Below, in pieces: positions 13,279 through 21,528 of a stretch of 64,000 bases of DNA (position 1 is its first letter; each line of letters starts with the position of its first letter). A program made the translations under genes and the position numbers. This DNA comes from Corynebacterium singulare (GTDB lineage: Bacteria; Actinomycetota; Actinomycetes; Mycobacteriales; Mycobacteriaceae). The stretch is taken from the NCBI RefSeq assembly GCF_000833575.1, contig NZ_CP010827.1:186001-250000 (forward strand). Direction: 5' to 3'. A model generated the notes under the pieces. The model saw only the letters and a list, made by a program, of their open reading frames with translations. It was not told the origin of the DNA and did no database searches.

Positions 13279-13348
13279 GACGCCGCACCCATAGGGTGCG
13301 CCCGAAAAGGACCGAGAGGTCCGGGATGCCTTATTGGCAGCCAAAAAC

Positions 13349-13395
13349 AACGAACGTCCACCCCAGATTTTATCTGGCGGCGGACTTTCTTCGTT
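13349..13395 (+). terminator. Terminator after lysC-asd
   Basis: Nested stems are visible: AACGAA/TTCGTT outside, GTCC/GGAC, then CCAGAT-TTT-ATCTGG at the tip. Two smaller hairpins precede it between the asd stop and 13322. The structure separates asd from the convergent YkvI-like gene and may act in both directions. Confidence 0.75.
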
Positions 13396-13450
13396 TCGAG
13401 GGCCGATAAGAGCGCCGAGCTCTCTTCAGCCGTAGTCCTGTGAGCCCCTG

Positions 13451-14773
13451 CTAGTTCTTGGGAACCTCAGGCTGAGTGTGCTCCACATAGGTTACGGACG
13501 GATCCGGGTCCTCGCGGTCGTACTCGATCTCGTCATCCGCCTCGAGTTCCTCGTGGATTTCCTCGGCGACAGTCTCCACGAACTCCTCGGTCTTCATGTT
13601 GGAGGCTGCAGCAAGCTTGCGTAGCTCGCGCTCGTTCTTCTTGGTGAAGTGCTCACGCGGGTCCAGACGGCGCTTCACCAGCTTGCGGGCGCGCACACGA
13701 CGGCGGGACTCAGAGGTAATCTTGTCGCGCTGCGTGATCCAGCTGATGACCATCACCGCGATCATGAGCAGGCCGATCCAACCCAGAATTGGGTAGACGC
13801 TGGAGACCAGCTTCTTGAAGCCCACGAAGGACAGGATGAAGCCGATGACACAGGCCGCGGCGTAGACGGGGTAGAAGAGCTTCGGCTTCTTGCGGGTCAG
13901 GCGCTTGCCCATGGCGTAGAACATGCCGATGGCGGTGTTGAAGACCATTCCGTAGATGATGAAGGTCATGAAGTAACCCAGTGCCGGGTTCACGTTGTTA
14001 ATCAGCGTGAGAACCGGAAGATCCTGGCCGTTGACCTCAGGGGCCACCATGTACAGGGACACCACGAGCAGAGCCAGCAGTACAAGATAGATGATGCCGC
14101 CGAAGAAACCGCCGATACCCACGGCGCGGTTATCCAGGATGTTGCCGCCAATCACGATGGACATGGACACCGCGCACATGACGTTGAGGCCGGTGTAGTT
14201 CAGGGCTGCCAGCCACCAGCTGCCAATTGGGCTTTCCACCTGTGCCACGGCGAACTCGTTGGCGGAGGACCAATCCACATCCGTGACCACAATGGTGTAG
14301 CCGGTGGCAAAGACGACGAAGATAATGATGAACGGCGTAATCGCGCCGATGACGGAGGTCACCTTGTCCACGTCGAGGAGGCCGACGAGGAGGACCAAGG
14401 CGAGCATGATCGCGCCACCGACCCAAATGGGGACACCGTCGAACTGCTGGCTAATAGTAGAGCCACCACCGGCGAACATGACGAAGCCGATGGCGAATAG
14501 CGTGGCAAGCGTTCCATAGTCCAGGACGCGAGAGATGATCGGGCCACTGATCTTGTCGTAGACGGCAGTGTGCTCATCAGCCTGGAAGTACGATCCCAAC
14601 TGCAGGATCGAAACACCGGTAATCAGCATGAGGGCTGCGGCAAGTACCACACCCCACAGGCCCCAATTGCCGAATGCCACAAAGTACTGCATCGCTTCTT
14701 GTCCAGATGCAAAGCCGGCGCCAACGACGACGCCGATAAAGGCCATAGAAATGGCCACTGCGCGTTTCCACAT
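13451..14773 (-). CDS. YkvI-like polytopic membrane protein (putative transporter)
   Basis: The protein of about 440 residues starts MWKRAVAISMAFIGVVVGAGFASGQE, the GAGFASGQE motif of the YkvI family in the APC/LeuT-like superfamily. About ten transmembrane helices extend to residue 350. A charged cytoplasmic tail follows (about 355-440) with RRRVRARKLVKRR and an acidic end. The substrate is unknown. A GTG at 14818 would add 15 residues; I prefer the ATG at 14773 because it begins the conserved part. The position between asd and sigC matches the conserved membrane gene at this place in C. glutamicum. Confidence 0.8.
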   Translation of the reverse strand: MWKRAVAISMAFIGVVVGAGFASGQEAMQYFVAFGNWGLWGVVLAAALMLITGVSILQLGSYFQADEHTAVYDKISGPIISRVLDYGTLATLFAIGFVMFAGGGSTISQQFDGVPIWVGGAIMLALVLLVGLLDVDKVTSVIGAITPFIIIFVVFATGYTIVVTDVDWSSANEFAVAQVESPIGSWWLAALNYTGLNVMCAVSMSIVIGGNILDNRAVGIGGFFGGIIYLVLLALLVVSLYMVAPEVNGQDLPVLTLINNVNPALGYFMTFIIYGMVFNTAIGMFYAMGKRLTRKKPKLFYPVYAAACVIGFILSFVGFKKLVSSVYPILGWIGLLMIAVMVISWITQRDKITSESRRRVRARKLVKRRLDPREHFTKKNERELRKLAAASNMKTEEFVETVAEEIHEELEADDEIEYDREDPDPSVTYVEHTQPEVPKN

Positions 14774-15034
14774 AAGGTTAAGAGGTCTCTCAATCTCACA
14801 CGAGCCGGGGGTCGTCACTTTTTGAGGCGTGATGCGGGCGGTCGGAGGCCGCGCGGCCCGGGTCGACTATCGATTTATCACGTGTGCCTCGAAAAACATT
14901 AGGCATGGCGGACAGGTATTTTCCAGCTGAAACGGTCTCAACGCGGTGTGATGCGTGTGACAGTAGGGTAATGTTCTCAGTGTCTGTGCAGGTGTGTACG
15001 TCGAGGCTTGCACTTTATAACGGCTCGGTAACGA

Positions 15035-15583
15035 TTATTCGCGGTGGTCGATGAGGTCTTTTCGTGCTCGGGCTACTCGTGAGCGGATGGTGCCCACGCG
15101 CACCCCGGCGATTTTGGCAGCCTCCTCATAGGTGTAGCCCAGCACCTGGGTGAGGATGAGGGCTTCGCGACGATCGTCGGGGAGGGCGTCGATAAGCGAA
15201 CGTGCGTCGATCCATTCGCTCCACGTGCCGGCGTTCTCGGGAGCTGGGGCTAGGGCCGCCGCATCCTCATATTCGGTGGCAGATTTCCGGGGGCGTGCCA
15301 TGTCGTGGCGGATGTTGTCCACCCATACGCGGCGGGCAAGGGAGAGTAGCCACGTGCGCGCAGAGGAACGCGCGGCAAAGCGGGGGAGGGCGCCGATGAC
15401 GCGCAGGTAGGTTTCCTGGGTTAGGTCATCGGCAATGTCGGGTCCGCCGAGGTGAGCAAGCAAGCGCCAGACGTCATCCTGGGTGGACTTAATGAACTCC
15501 GTTAATGCTGCGCGGTCGCCGCGTCCCGCCTTTAGTGCAAGGTCGGTAACGCGCGTATCATCGCGCTCGGAGTGGGGTTTCAC
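15035..15583 (-). CDS. sigC: ECF sigma factor SigC
   Basis: The roughly 182-residue protein has sigma region 2 (DDVWRLLAHLGGPDIADDLTQETYLRVIGAL, RSSARTWLLSLARRVW) and region 4 (LIDALPDDRREALILTQVLGYTYEEAAKIAGVRVGTIRSRVARAR). In C. glutamicum the sigma factor at this place, divergent from katA, is SigC, linked to control of terminal oxidases. No anti-sigma gene is adjacent. Start choice is uncertain. A TTG at 15592 would add three residues. The GTG at 15583 has TAGATT centred about 9 nt upstream, compatible with a leaderless mRNA. Confidence 0.88.
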   Translation of the reverse strand: MKPHSERDDTRVTDLALKAGRGDRAALTEFIKSTQDDVWRLLAHLGGPDIADDLTQETYLRVIGALPRFAARSSARTWLLSLARRVWVDNIRHDMARPRKSATEYEDAAALAPAPENAGTWSEWIDARSLIDALPDDRREALILTQVLGYTYEEAAKIAGVRVGTIRSRVARARKDLIDHRE

Positions 15584-15700
15584 CTCCCACAATCTACCAG
15601 CAGCGGTGGGCCACCTTAGTTATCGCTGTGAGGTGGCGTTCGGTTTGGTGAACCTGTTGCGGGGGTCATATTTCGGCGGTAGGCTATGAAACGTCCGAGA

Positions 15701-15725
15701 TTGATAATAATCCTCAAATTATCAA
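15701..15725. promoter_or_regulatory. Palindrome upstream of katA, candidate operator
   Basis: TTGATAAT and ATTATCAA form a perfect inverted repeat spaced by 9 nt, ending 6 nt before the katA RBS AGGAGGA. The half-sites resemble Fur/PerR-type TGATAAT...ATTATCA, but the spacer is 9 rather than 1. OxyR is the known katA regulator in C. glutamicum, and I cannot assign this site to it. Confidence 0.5.
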
Positions 15726-15749
15726 CCGAATTAGGAGGAATTTTCCCCA

Positions 15750-17306
15750 ATGACTAACGCTTCGAACGAATCTGCAGCAGACAAGGTACTGGACAAGGGC
15801 CAGCGTGCCCCGGGTGGCCCGAACACCACCCGCCCGTCCGGCCAGCCGGTGGCCACCGAAAATACCAGCATCACCAACGGTGAGAACGGTCCGGTTGTTC
15901 TCAATGACATCCATCTCATTGAGAAGCTGGCCCACTTCAACCGTGAGCGCGTTCCGGAGCGTACCCCGCACGCGAAGGGCCACGGCGCTTTCGGTGAGCT
16001 GCACGTCACCGAGGATGTGTCCGCTTACACCAAGGCCAAGCTTTTCCAGAAGGGCACCGTTACCCCGATGATGGGCCGCTTCTCCACCGTTGCTGGTGAG
16101 CAGGGCTCCCCGGATACCTGGCGTGACGTTCACGGCTTCGCGCTGCGCTTCTACACTGAAGAGGGCAACTACGACATCGTGGGTAACAACACCCCGGTGT
16201 TCTTTATCCGTGATGGCATCAAGTTCCCGGACTTCATCCACTCCCAGAAGCGCCTGGGTACTAACGGCCTGCGCGATGCTGACATGCAGTGGGACTTCTG
16301 GACCCGTAACCCGGAGACCACCCACCAGGTGACCTACCTCATGGGTGACCGCGGTACCCCAAAGACCACCCGCCACCAGAACGGTTACGGTTCCCACACC
16401 TTCCAGTGGGTCAACGAGCAGGGCGAGGCATTCTGGGTGAAGTACCACTTCAAGTCCCGTCAGGGCGTGGAGAACTTCACCGACGCTGAGGCAGGCGAGG
16501 TGGCCGGCCAGAACGCTGACTACCACCGCGAGGACCTCTACAACGCCATCGAGGAAGGCAACTTCCCGGTCTGGGACGTCAAGGTTCAGATCATGCCGGT
16601 CGCTGAGGCCGAGGGTTACCGCTTCAACCCGTTCGACCTGACCAAGGTCTGGTCCAAGAAGGACTACCCACTGGTGGATGTCGGATACTTCGTGCTCAAC
16701 CGCAACCCGCGCAACTTCTTCGCACAGATTGAGCAGGTTGCACTTGATCCGGCCAACATCGTTCCGGGCATTGGCCTGTCCCCGGACAAGATGCTGCAGG
16801 CTCGTGCCTTTGCTTACTCTGACCAGCAGCGCTACCGCATCGGACCGAACTACAAGCAGCTTCCGGTCAACCAGCCCGTGAACCAGGTCAACACCTACGA
16901 GCACGAGGGCCCGATGCAGTACCTGTTCAACGCCCCGGAGGATCCGGTGTACTCCCCGAACCGCCACGCCAAGGGCGGCGGCTACCTCGACGGTGACGAG
17001 AACCTGCGCTTCAAGGAGCAGGAGACCACCACCGCTCCGGATCTCTACGTCAACCCGGACCCGGCCGGCATCGACCTGGTCCGTGCGCCGTACATTCACC
17101 ACGCTGAGGACAACGACACCGTTCAGGCCACCGACCTGTACGAGAACGTCTACGATGATGCCGCCAAGGAGCGTATGGCGGACAACATCACCAACGCCAT
17201 GGCTGGTGTATCCCCGGAGACTGAGGAGCGCGTCTACGCCTACTGGGACGCTGTCTCCCCGCAGCTGGGCAAGCGCGTGCGTGAGCTCTTCGCTGAGAAG
17301 AAGTAA
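15750..17306 (+). CDS. katA: Monofunctional haem catalase
   Basis: The 518-residue clade-3-size catalase converts H2O2 to water and oxygen. The distal His is in ERTPHAKGHGAFGEL, the Asn in FALRFYTEEGNYDIVGNNTPVFF, and the proximal haem Tyr in ARAFAYSDQQRYRIG. ATG 15750 has a strong RBS, AGGAGGA, at 15732-15738. Codon use is strongly biased to the preferred set, which suggests high expression. It is divergent from sigC, as in C. glutamicum, and ends at a G+C-rich terminator. Confidence 0.97.
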   Translation: MTNASNESAADKVLDKGQRAPGGPNTTRPSGQPVATENTSITNGENGPVVLNDIHLIEKLAHFNRERVPERTPHAKGHGAFGELHVTEDVSAYTKAKLFQKGTVTPMMGRFSTVAGEQGSPDTWRDVHGFALRFYTEEGNYDIVGNNTPVFFIRDGIKFPDFIHSQKRLGTNGLRDADMQWDFWTRNPETTHQVTYLMGDRGTPKTTRHQNGYGSHTFQWVNEQGEAFWVKYHFKSRQGVENFTDAEAGEVAGQNADYHREDLYNAIEEGNFPVWDVKVQIMPVAEAEGYRFNPFDLTKVWSKKDYPLVDVGYFVLNRNPRNFFAQIEQVALDPANIVPGIGLSPDKMLQARAFAYSDQQRYRIGPNYKQLPVNQPVNQVNTYEHEGPMQYLFNAPEDPVYSPNRHAKGGGYLDGDENLRFKEQETTTAPDLYVNPDPAGIDLVRAPYIHHAEDNDTVQATDLYENVYDDAAKERMADNITNAMAGVSPETEERVYAYWDAVSPQLGKRVRELFAEKK

Positions 17307-17368
17307 ACAGTAGAAGCTGAACGCCTAGGCGTTAAACAGTTGAGCGGAATGTGACCACTCAATATCGC

Positions 17369-17400
17369 GGCCCCGTCGGATACTCTCCGGCGGGGCCTTT
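17369..17400 (+). terminator. katA terminator
   Basis: GGCCCCGTCGG pairs with CCGGCGGGGCC (one G-U pair) around a 7-nt loop and is followed by TTT. Confidence 0.8.
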
Positions 17401-17448
17401 CCGCGCGCCTGACGCCTTTTTCCCAGCGTGAGCGATAGTTTCTATACC

Positions 17449-18900
17449 ATGACCTCACGCCTAGCCACTTCTTCTGATGCCGAGCAGCCCGGGCGCACTC
17501 GCTCGCTGCTGATCGCCGCCCTTTTCCTTCTACCGCTCATCGTCGGTGCAGTGGTTGCCACTGCGTCCCAGTGGCAACCAGCTCAAGCGTGGTCAGAGGA
17601 GCAGGCCGGTGCACCCAGTGACGGCACGATTGATCCTACTGAGCTTTATGATGTTGCCCGAGCCCTCACCGAAGCCAATGCTCAGGCCGGCTTCCTGGCC
17701 AACGGAACACAGCAGCTCACCGATGGTACCGGCGAACTCAAAGGCGGCGCAGACGAACTGGGCGGCGGCGTGGACCAGCTCGCGGGCGGCTCACAAGAGC
17801 TGTACGACGGGCTTGTCCAGCTGCAGTCCGGCACCGCTCAGTTGGGCAATGGTGCCACCGAGCTTGCCGACGGCGTCGGTAGCGCCGTCGATCAAGTCGT
17901 CGGCCTCGGCGTGGTGCGTGGCCAAATCCTCGAAGCTATCGACGGCACCGTCAAGGATCTTGAGGGCAACAACTCCCGTGAGGCGAAGGAAATTCGCTCA
18001 CAGCTCGGTGATCTGCGCGCCCAGGTGGAGAATTTCCAGTTTGACCAATCCATCCAGGACCAGCTCATCCAGCTCAAGGACGGATCGCGTGAGCTTTCAA
18101 ACCAACTGGCGGTCAATGGCTACGCCTATCATGACGGCGTCTACCAAGCTGCGGAGGGTGCCAAGCAGCTTAACGCCGGTATTGGCGAGCTTAACGCCAA
18201 GGTGGATGAGGCGCTCAAGGGCGTCGATGAGCTTGTAGCCGGTGCCGAGAAGGTTGATGGCATGGCCCAGCAGAACAAGACCAAGGTTCAGGGTGCACAG
18301 CGCGCCCTGCCCACCGTGGCTGGCCCAGCACAGCAGCACTCTGAGCCCGCGCAGCTGCTAAGCCCCATCGTGGCGATGCTGCTGGCCGCGCTCGCTGTTC
18401 TTGGTGGCGGTGTGTTGGGTGCCCTGCTCACCCGTGTTGAGCGTCGTCTCGTGACCCTGATTGGCGGCGCGGCGGTGATCGGCGTGATTGTTGGCCTTCT
18501 CATGGTTCTTTTGGCCACCGGTGTGACCGCTACTGCCGTGGGCTGGGCGGTGCTCGCGGCGGTGGGGGCCGGGGTGGCGTCGGCAAGCGCGATGTTCGCC
18601 CTGGTTCGTGGCCTTGGTGTCCCGGGGTGGGGCCTGGGTATCCTGCTCGGCGTGCTCCAGGTGGGCGTCGTAGGATGGGCGTGGAAGGCGGCGTCCACGG
18701 GCACGGATCTGAATGCGGCACTGAGCGCCCTTGTTCATCTTTTCCCCATGCATTGGGCAACGTCCGCCATTACAGTGGCAGGAAATGGGGGGAATTCCCC
18801 ACAGCTCTTTGCCGGGATGGCAATTTTGGGGGTAATCATCGCCGTCTCGATTGGCGTTGTGGGGGCACCCTCTTCTCGGCGCCCAGAAACAAAAGCCTAG
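17449..18900 (+). CDS. YhgE/Pip-like membrane protein with a long extracytoplasmic domain
   Basis: The protein of about 483 residues has an N-terminal transmembrane helix (SLLIAALFLLPLIVGAVVATA). An extracytoplasmic segment of about 240 residues follows, with heptad-like repeats such as GTQQLTDGTGELKGGADELGGGVDQLAGGSQEL, typical of the coiled region in YhgE/Pip proteins. Five to six C-terminal helices follow from about residue 305. Full YhgE proteins have the same one-plus-five topology. Function is unknown; homologs are associated with cell-surface processes. A GTG at 17428 would add seven residues. The gene lies downstream of katA, as in C. glutamicum. Confidence 0.75.
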   Translation: MTSRLATSSDAEQPGRTRSLLIAALFLLPLIVGAVVATASQWQPAQAWSEEQAGAPSDGTIDPTELYDVARALTEANAQAGFLANGTQQLTDGTGELKGGADELGGGVDQLAGGSQELYDGLVQLQSGTAQLGNGATELADGVGSAVDQVVGLGVVRGQILEAIDGTVKDLEGNNSREAKEIRSQLGDLRAQVENFQFDQSIQDQLIQLKDGSRELSNQLAVNGYAYHDGVYQAAEGAKQLNAGIGELNAKVDEALKGVDELVAGAEKVDGMAQQNKTKVQGAQRALPTVAGPAQQHSEPAQLLSPIVAMLLAALAVLGGGVLGALLTRVERRLVTLIGGAAVIGVIVGLLMVLLATGVTATAVGWAVLAAVGAGVASASAMFALVRGLGVPGWGLGILLGVLQVGVVGWAWKAASTGTDLNAALSALVHLFPMHWATSAITVAGNGGNSPQLFAGMAILGVIIAVSIGVVGAPSSRRPETKA

Positions 18901-19002
18901 CTCAGGGCCTCGCGGTGTGAGAGCGGGCTGAGCAACGGCTAAAGATACTACGATTTTCCGAAGTTAGGTATCGCAACGAGGGGAAATAGTGCTAGAGTTA
19001 AA

Positions 19003-19063
19003 GTCGCTCACAAAGCCTACTTAGGGGGTAGGCAAACGGTTTCTCCAATCCGTTGTGAGTGAT
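19003..19063 (+). ncRNA. Compact three-way-junction RNA candidate
   Basis: The closing stem is 19003-19013 with 19053-19063 (11 bp with G-U pairs). It encloses hairpin GCCTAC/GTAGGC (19015-19020/19028-19033, loop TTAGGGG) and hairpin ACGG/CCGT (19036-19039/19050-19053, loop TTTCTCCAAT). A TGCTAGAGT -10-like element lies just upstream at 18990-18998, and an independent terminator follows at 19076-19105. I could not match it to a riboswitch family I know. It could be an sRNA, a 5' leader of the following gene, or both. Confidence 0.45.
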
Positions 19064-19075
19064 AGGGAATAGGGG

Positions 19076-19110
19076 CGACGCGGCTGCTGTAGGGGCACCG
19101 CGTCGTTTCC
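19076..19110 (+). terminator. Terminator between RNA candidate and the DUF5129-type gene
   Basis: CGACGCGG and CCGCGTCG form a perfect 8-bp stem with a 14-nt loop, followed by TTTCCCGTTTT. It lies 57 bp upstream of the GTG at 19163, so transcription from upstream would end before the gene or be attenuated. Confidence 0.65.
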
Positions 19111-19162
19111 CGTTTTCGGGGGTAAAATCGACGATATCCCGCTCTAGGATTGGAGAACTATT

Positions 19163-20671
19163 GTGACTTCGGACCGTGATATCAAGCCGTTTGCTGCTAG
19201 CCGTGGCCCCAAGGTGACGTCCGTCGGCGCTATCGTCGGGATGGCGTTAGCTAGTGGTCTGCTTCTCGGTGGGCTTGGCGCTGGGGCAACCCTTGCAGCC
19301 GTCGGCACTCCTGAGCGCTCCGACTACGTCATTCAGCCGGCCCAGCAGACGGTGCAGACGGACATCATGGATCCACATGACGTGCTCACTCCGGAGGAAG
19401 AAGAGCGCATGCTTCGCGATGCCTCCCGGATCGCCGCCCCAGATGTGGTTCAAGGCCTGCACTACGTGGTTTTCGCCAGGAATCATGAAAACGTCAACGA
19501 CACGGTGGAGGAGTACCTGCGGGACCAGCATCCAGAGCTCATTGGCAAGGACAAGTTCGCCGACGGCCAGGTGTTCATCGGGGTGGGGCTGAACCCACGT
19601 CGAACCTTCGTTTTCTCGGGCGAGGACGTGGCCAAAGCGCTTGATTTGCGTAAGGATGACCGCCATTTGAGCCGCTCCATCGATGCCATCAAACCGGGAG
19701 CGCGGGATGGCAATATCCCCGCCGGGTTGTTCGCAGGCGCGTCCACCGCAATTGATGCTGAGCGTGCTGCCGATGCTCGGTTTGAAAGCGCCAAGAAGAG
19801 TCGTGTCGGCGGGGCCGTGGGACTCGGTGTGGGCGGACTTGCGCTAGGAACCGTTGCTGCAGGCACGGTTGGCGGAGTGCGCCGCAGCAAGCAAAAGAAG
19901 GCGATGCGGGCTCGTGAGGATTGGGATTATGTGTCCCAGACGTACACCGATGTTGCACAGCGCTTGCAGTCTATTGATATCCGTGCGCATTCGCTGCAGT
20001 CGGGTTTGGTAGACGAGCGCATGCGTGAGGACTGGGAGGGGCTGCGCGATGACTTCCTAGCTATTGATCGCTCCGTCGGGTCCTTCATGTCTATCCCTGC
20101 CGATGCGCCGGATGAACAGTTTCGTTCGCGCGCCGAGAAAATCGCGGAGGCACGACTCATGTGTGAGCGCGTAGAAACGGCCGAGGCCAATCTGGAGAAG
20201 CTATACCGCGTTGAGAACGCCGACGTTGATGCCCGCCGCTATGAGCTCTATGAGTTGGGCAAGGATCTGGCGCAGGCGGGGTATGTGGCTTCCGATATTG
20301 ATTCTGGGGCCGCGCGTCACGCTAAGGAGCTGGAAGATGCCGCCGTGGCATTGTCCAACCAACCGGATCATCCGCAGTTTATGGAGCGCTACCTGGAGAT
20401 CCTTGACCGTTCTGCACTGCTGTCGGAGCACCTTCAGGGCCAGCTGCAGAAGCGCAATGAGGCCGACGAGCGCCCTGAGCGCACCCACATTTATGACAAG
20501 GATTTCTTCGCTGGTTCCGGCTACAACGGTTACGTGCCGTTCTACGTTGTGAGCAGTTGGGACAGCGATGCTGTCGCCGCCCGTGATTCTAACTCTGGCA
20601 GCAGCGGCGGCGGTGTCAACAGCAGCTTTAGCTCGGGCTTCTCCGGTTCGGGTGGCTCCTCCAGCTTCTAA
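19163..20671 (+). CDS. DUF5129/TPM-like membrane-anchored protein
   Basis: The 502-residue protein has an N-terminal signal-anchor (VGAIVGMALASGLLLGGLGAGATLA, about 20-47). A TPM-like domain (DPHDVLTPEEEERMLRDASRI to FVFSGEDVAKAL, about 72-160) and a second membrane segment (VGGAVGLGVGGLALGTVAAGTV, about 215-237) follow. Next come a helical cytoplasmic or extracytoplasmic part and a Gly/Ser-rich C-terminus (SSFSSGFSGSGGSSSF). The layout matches the corynebacterial DUF5129 group as I remember it. Function is unknown. GTG 19163 is preceded by GGAG at 19152. It may be regulated by the structured leader upstream. Confidence 0.7.
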   Translation: MTSDRDIKPFAASRGPKVTSVGAIVGMALASGLLLGGLGAGATLAAVGTPERSDYVIQPAQQTVQTDIMDPHDVLTPEEEERMLRDASRIAAPDVVQGLHYVVFARNHENVNDTVEEYLRDQHPELIGKDKFADGQVFIGVGLNPRRTFVFSGEDVAKALDLRKDDRHLSRSIDAIKPGARDGNIPAGLFAGASTAIDAERAADARFESAKKSRVGGAVGLGVGGLALGTVAAGTVGGVRRSKQKKAMRAREDWDYVSQTYTDVAQRLQSIDIRAHSLQSGLVDERMREDWEGLRDDFLAIDRSVGSFMSIPADAPDEQFRSRAEKIAEARLMCERVETAEANLEKLYRVENADVDARRYELYELGKDLAQAGYVASDIDSGAARHAKELEDAAVALSNQPDHPQFMERYLEILDRSALLSEHLQGQLQKRNEADERPERTHIYDKDFFAGSGYNGYVPFYVVSSWDSDAVAARDSNSGSSGGGVNSSFSSGFSGSGGSSSF

Positions 20672-21528
20672 GGAAGCAGAGGGCCAGGCCGGCAAGGGCG
20701 ACTCACAATTCGGAAGCCCGAACCCCCGCTCAAGAGTTGAAAAAGTGGAAGCGCAGACCCGAAAACTCAACATGAATCCTGTCCCCATAAGAAGCGCTAA
20801 TCACGGCGGCCACGCTGTTACCGCTGACGCGGATGATGGGGAGCGAAAAACGATGGTGGTTTTCACCAAAAGCAAACGTGTGTGTTGACCACGACGATAG
20901 CTGTGGCAGAAATCATGGTAGGAAGCCCTGATGGCCGCACGACACTCACGACAACGGCGCACCCTCCGGTACAAGGGGGTCAGACTGGGGCGTTTCGGCG
21001 CACAACAAGACTAGGCTTAGCGACATCTCTGGTGTTGAGCTTATAAACCAGGTGCATGGTGAATCCGAAAACGCAGTGCCGTCCTCGAGCTCAGCGCGTT
21101 GGGATTAATGCCCTTCTACATGGCGCTACTAGGCTTTATCAAGACATACAGAGCTTTATTAGGCGGCCTGCACCGCTCAGAAATTCAAGAGACGCCAACT
21201 CACTCCCGTGCATATTTGCACATTCTGGCGGAAACTTTACATCACAATCTACTCCCAGAGAGTTCACAGTGCTCTGGCAGCGGCTGACGTGCGTCTGACA
21301 GCTGCCGTTCACAATGGCAACACTGCAGCCTGTTCCTACACATACGCTGGAAAACGTATTAAGTGCAGATAGTTAAATGGTGGTAGTGTTCAGTATGCAC
21401 TATAGGGCTAATCAATAGCTTAGCGTTGAAGTCGAGATTGGCTGCGGTGTGCTCAGCTACGAAATCGTGCCTTGAACAGCGAGATCGCCACTGAGCCGGA
21501 ATATATCTTTCAAATGTGAAGAGGAATA
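20672..21528. other. Long intergenic stretch, no convincing gene
   Basis: These 857 bp separate core genes from the surface-protein gene. Frames up to about 100 codons exist on the plus strand, but their composition is not gene-like and none has an RBS. Base composition becomes clearly AT-richer from about 21050 onward, continuing into the first 800 bp of the next gene, which suggests acquired DNA. An AGAGGAA RBS lies 3 nt before the ATG at 21529. Confidence 0.6.

Noticed and set aside
18985..19063. Match of the three-way junction to a known riboswitch (c-di-AMP ydaO, Mn yybP-ykoY, purine, 6C RNA)
   Set aside because: The conserved loop sequences I know for those families are not present; only one C-rich loop appears on the opposite strand, against two needed for 6C RNA.
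21056..21298. An 80-codon plus-strand frame in the intergenic stretch before the surface protein
   Set aside because: There is no RBS and composition is random-like, with a second overlapping frame in the same place.
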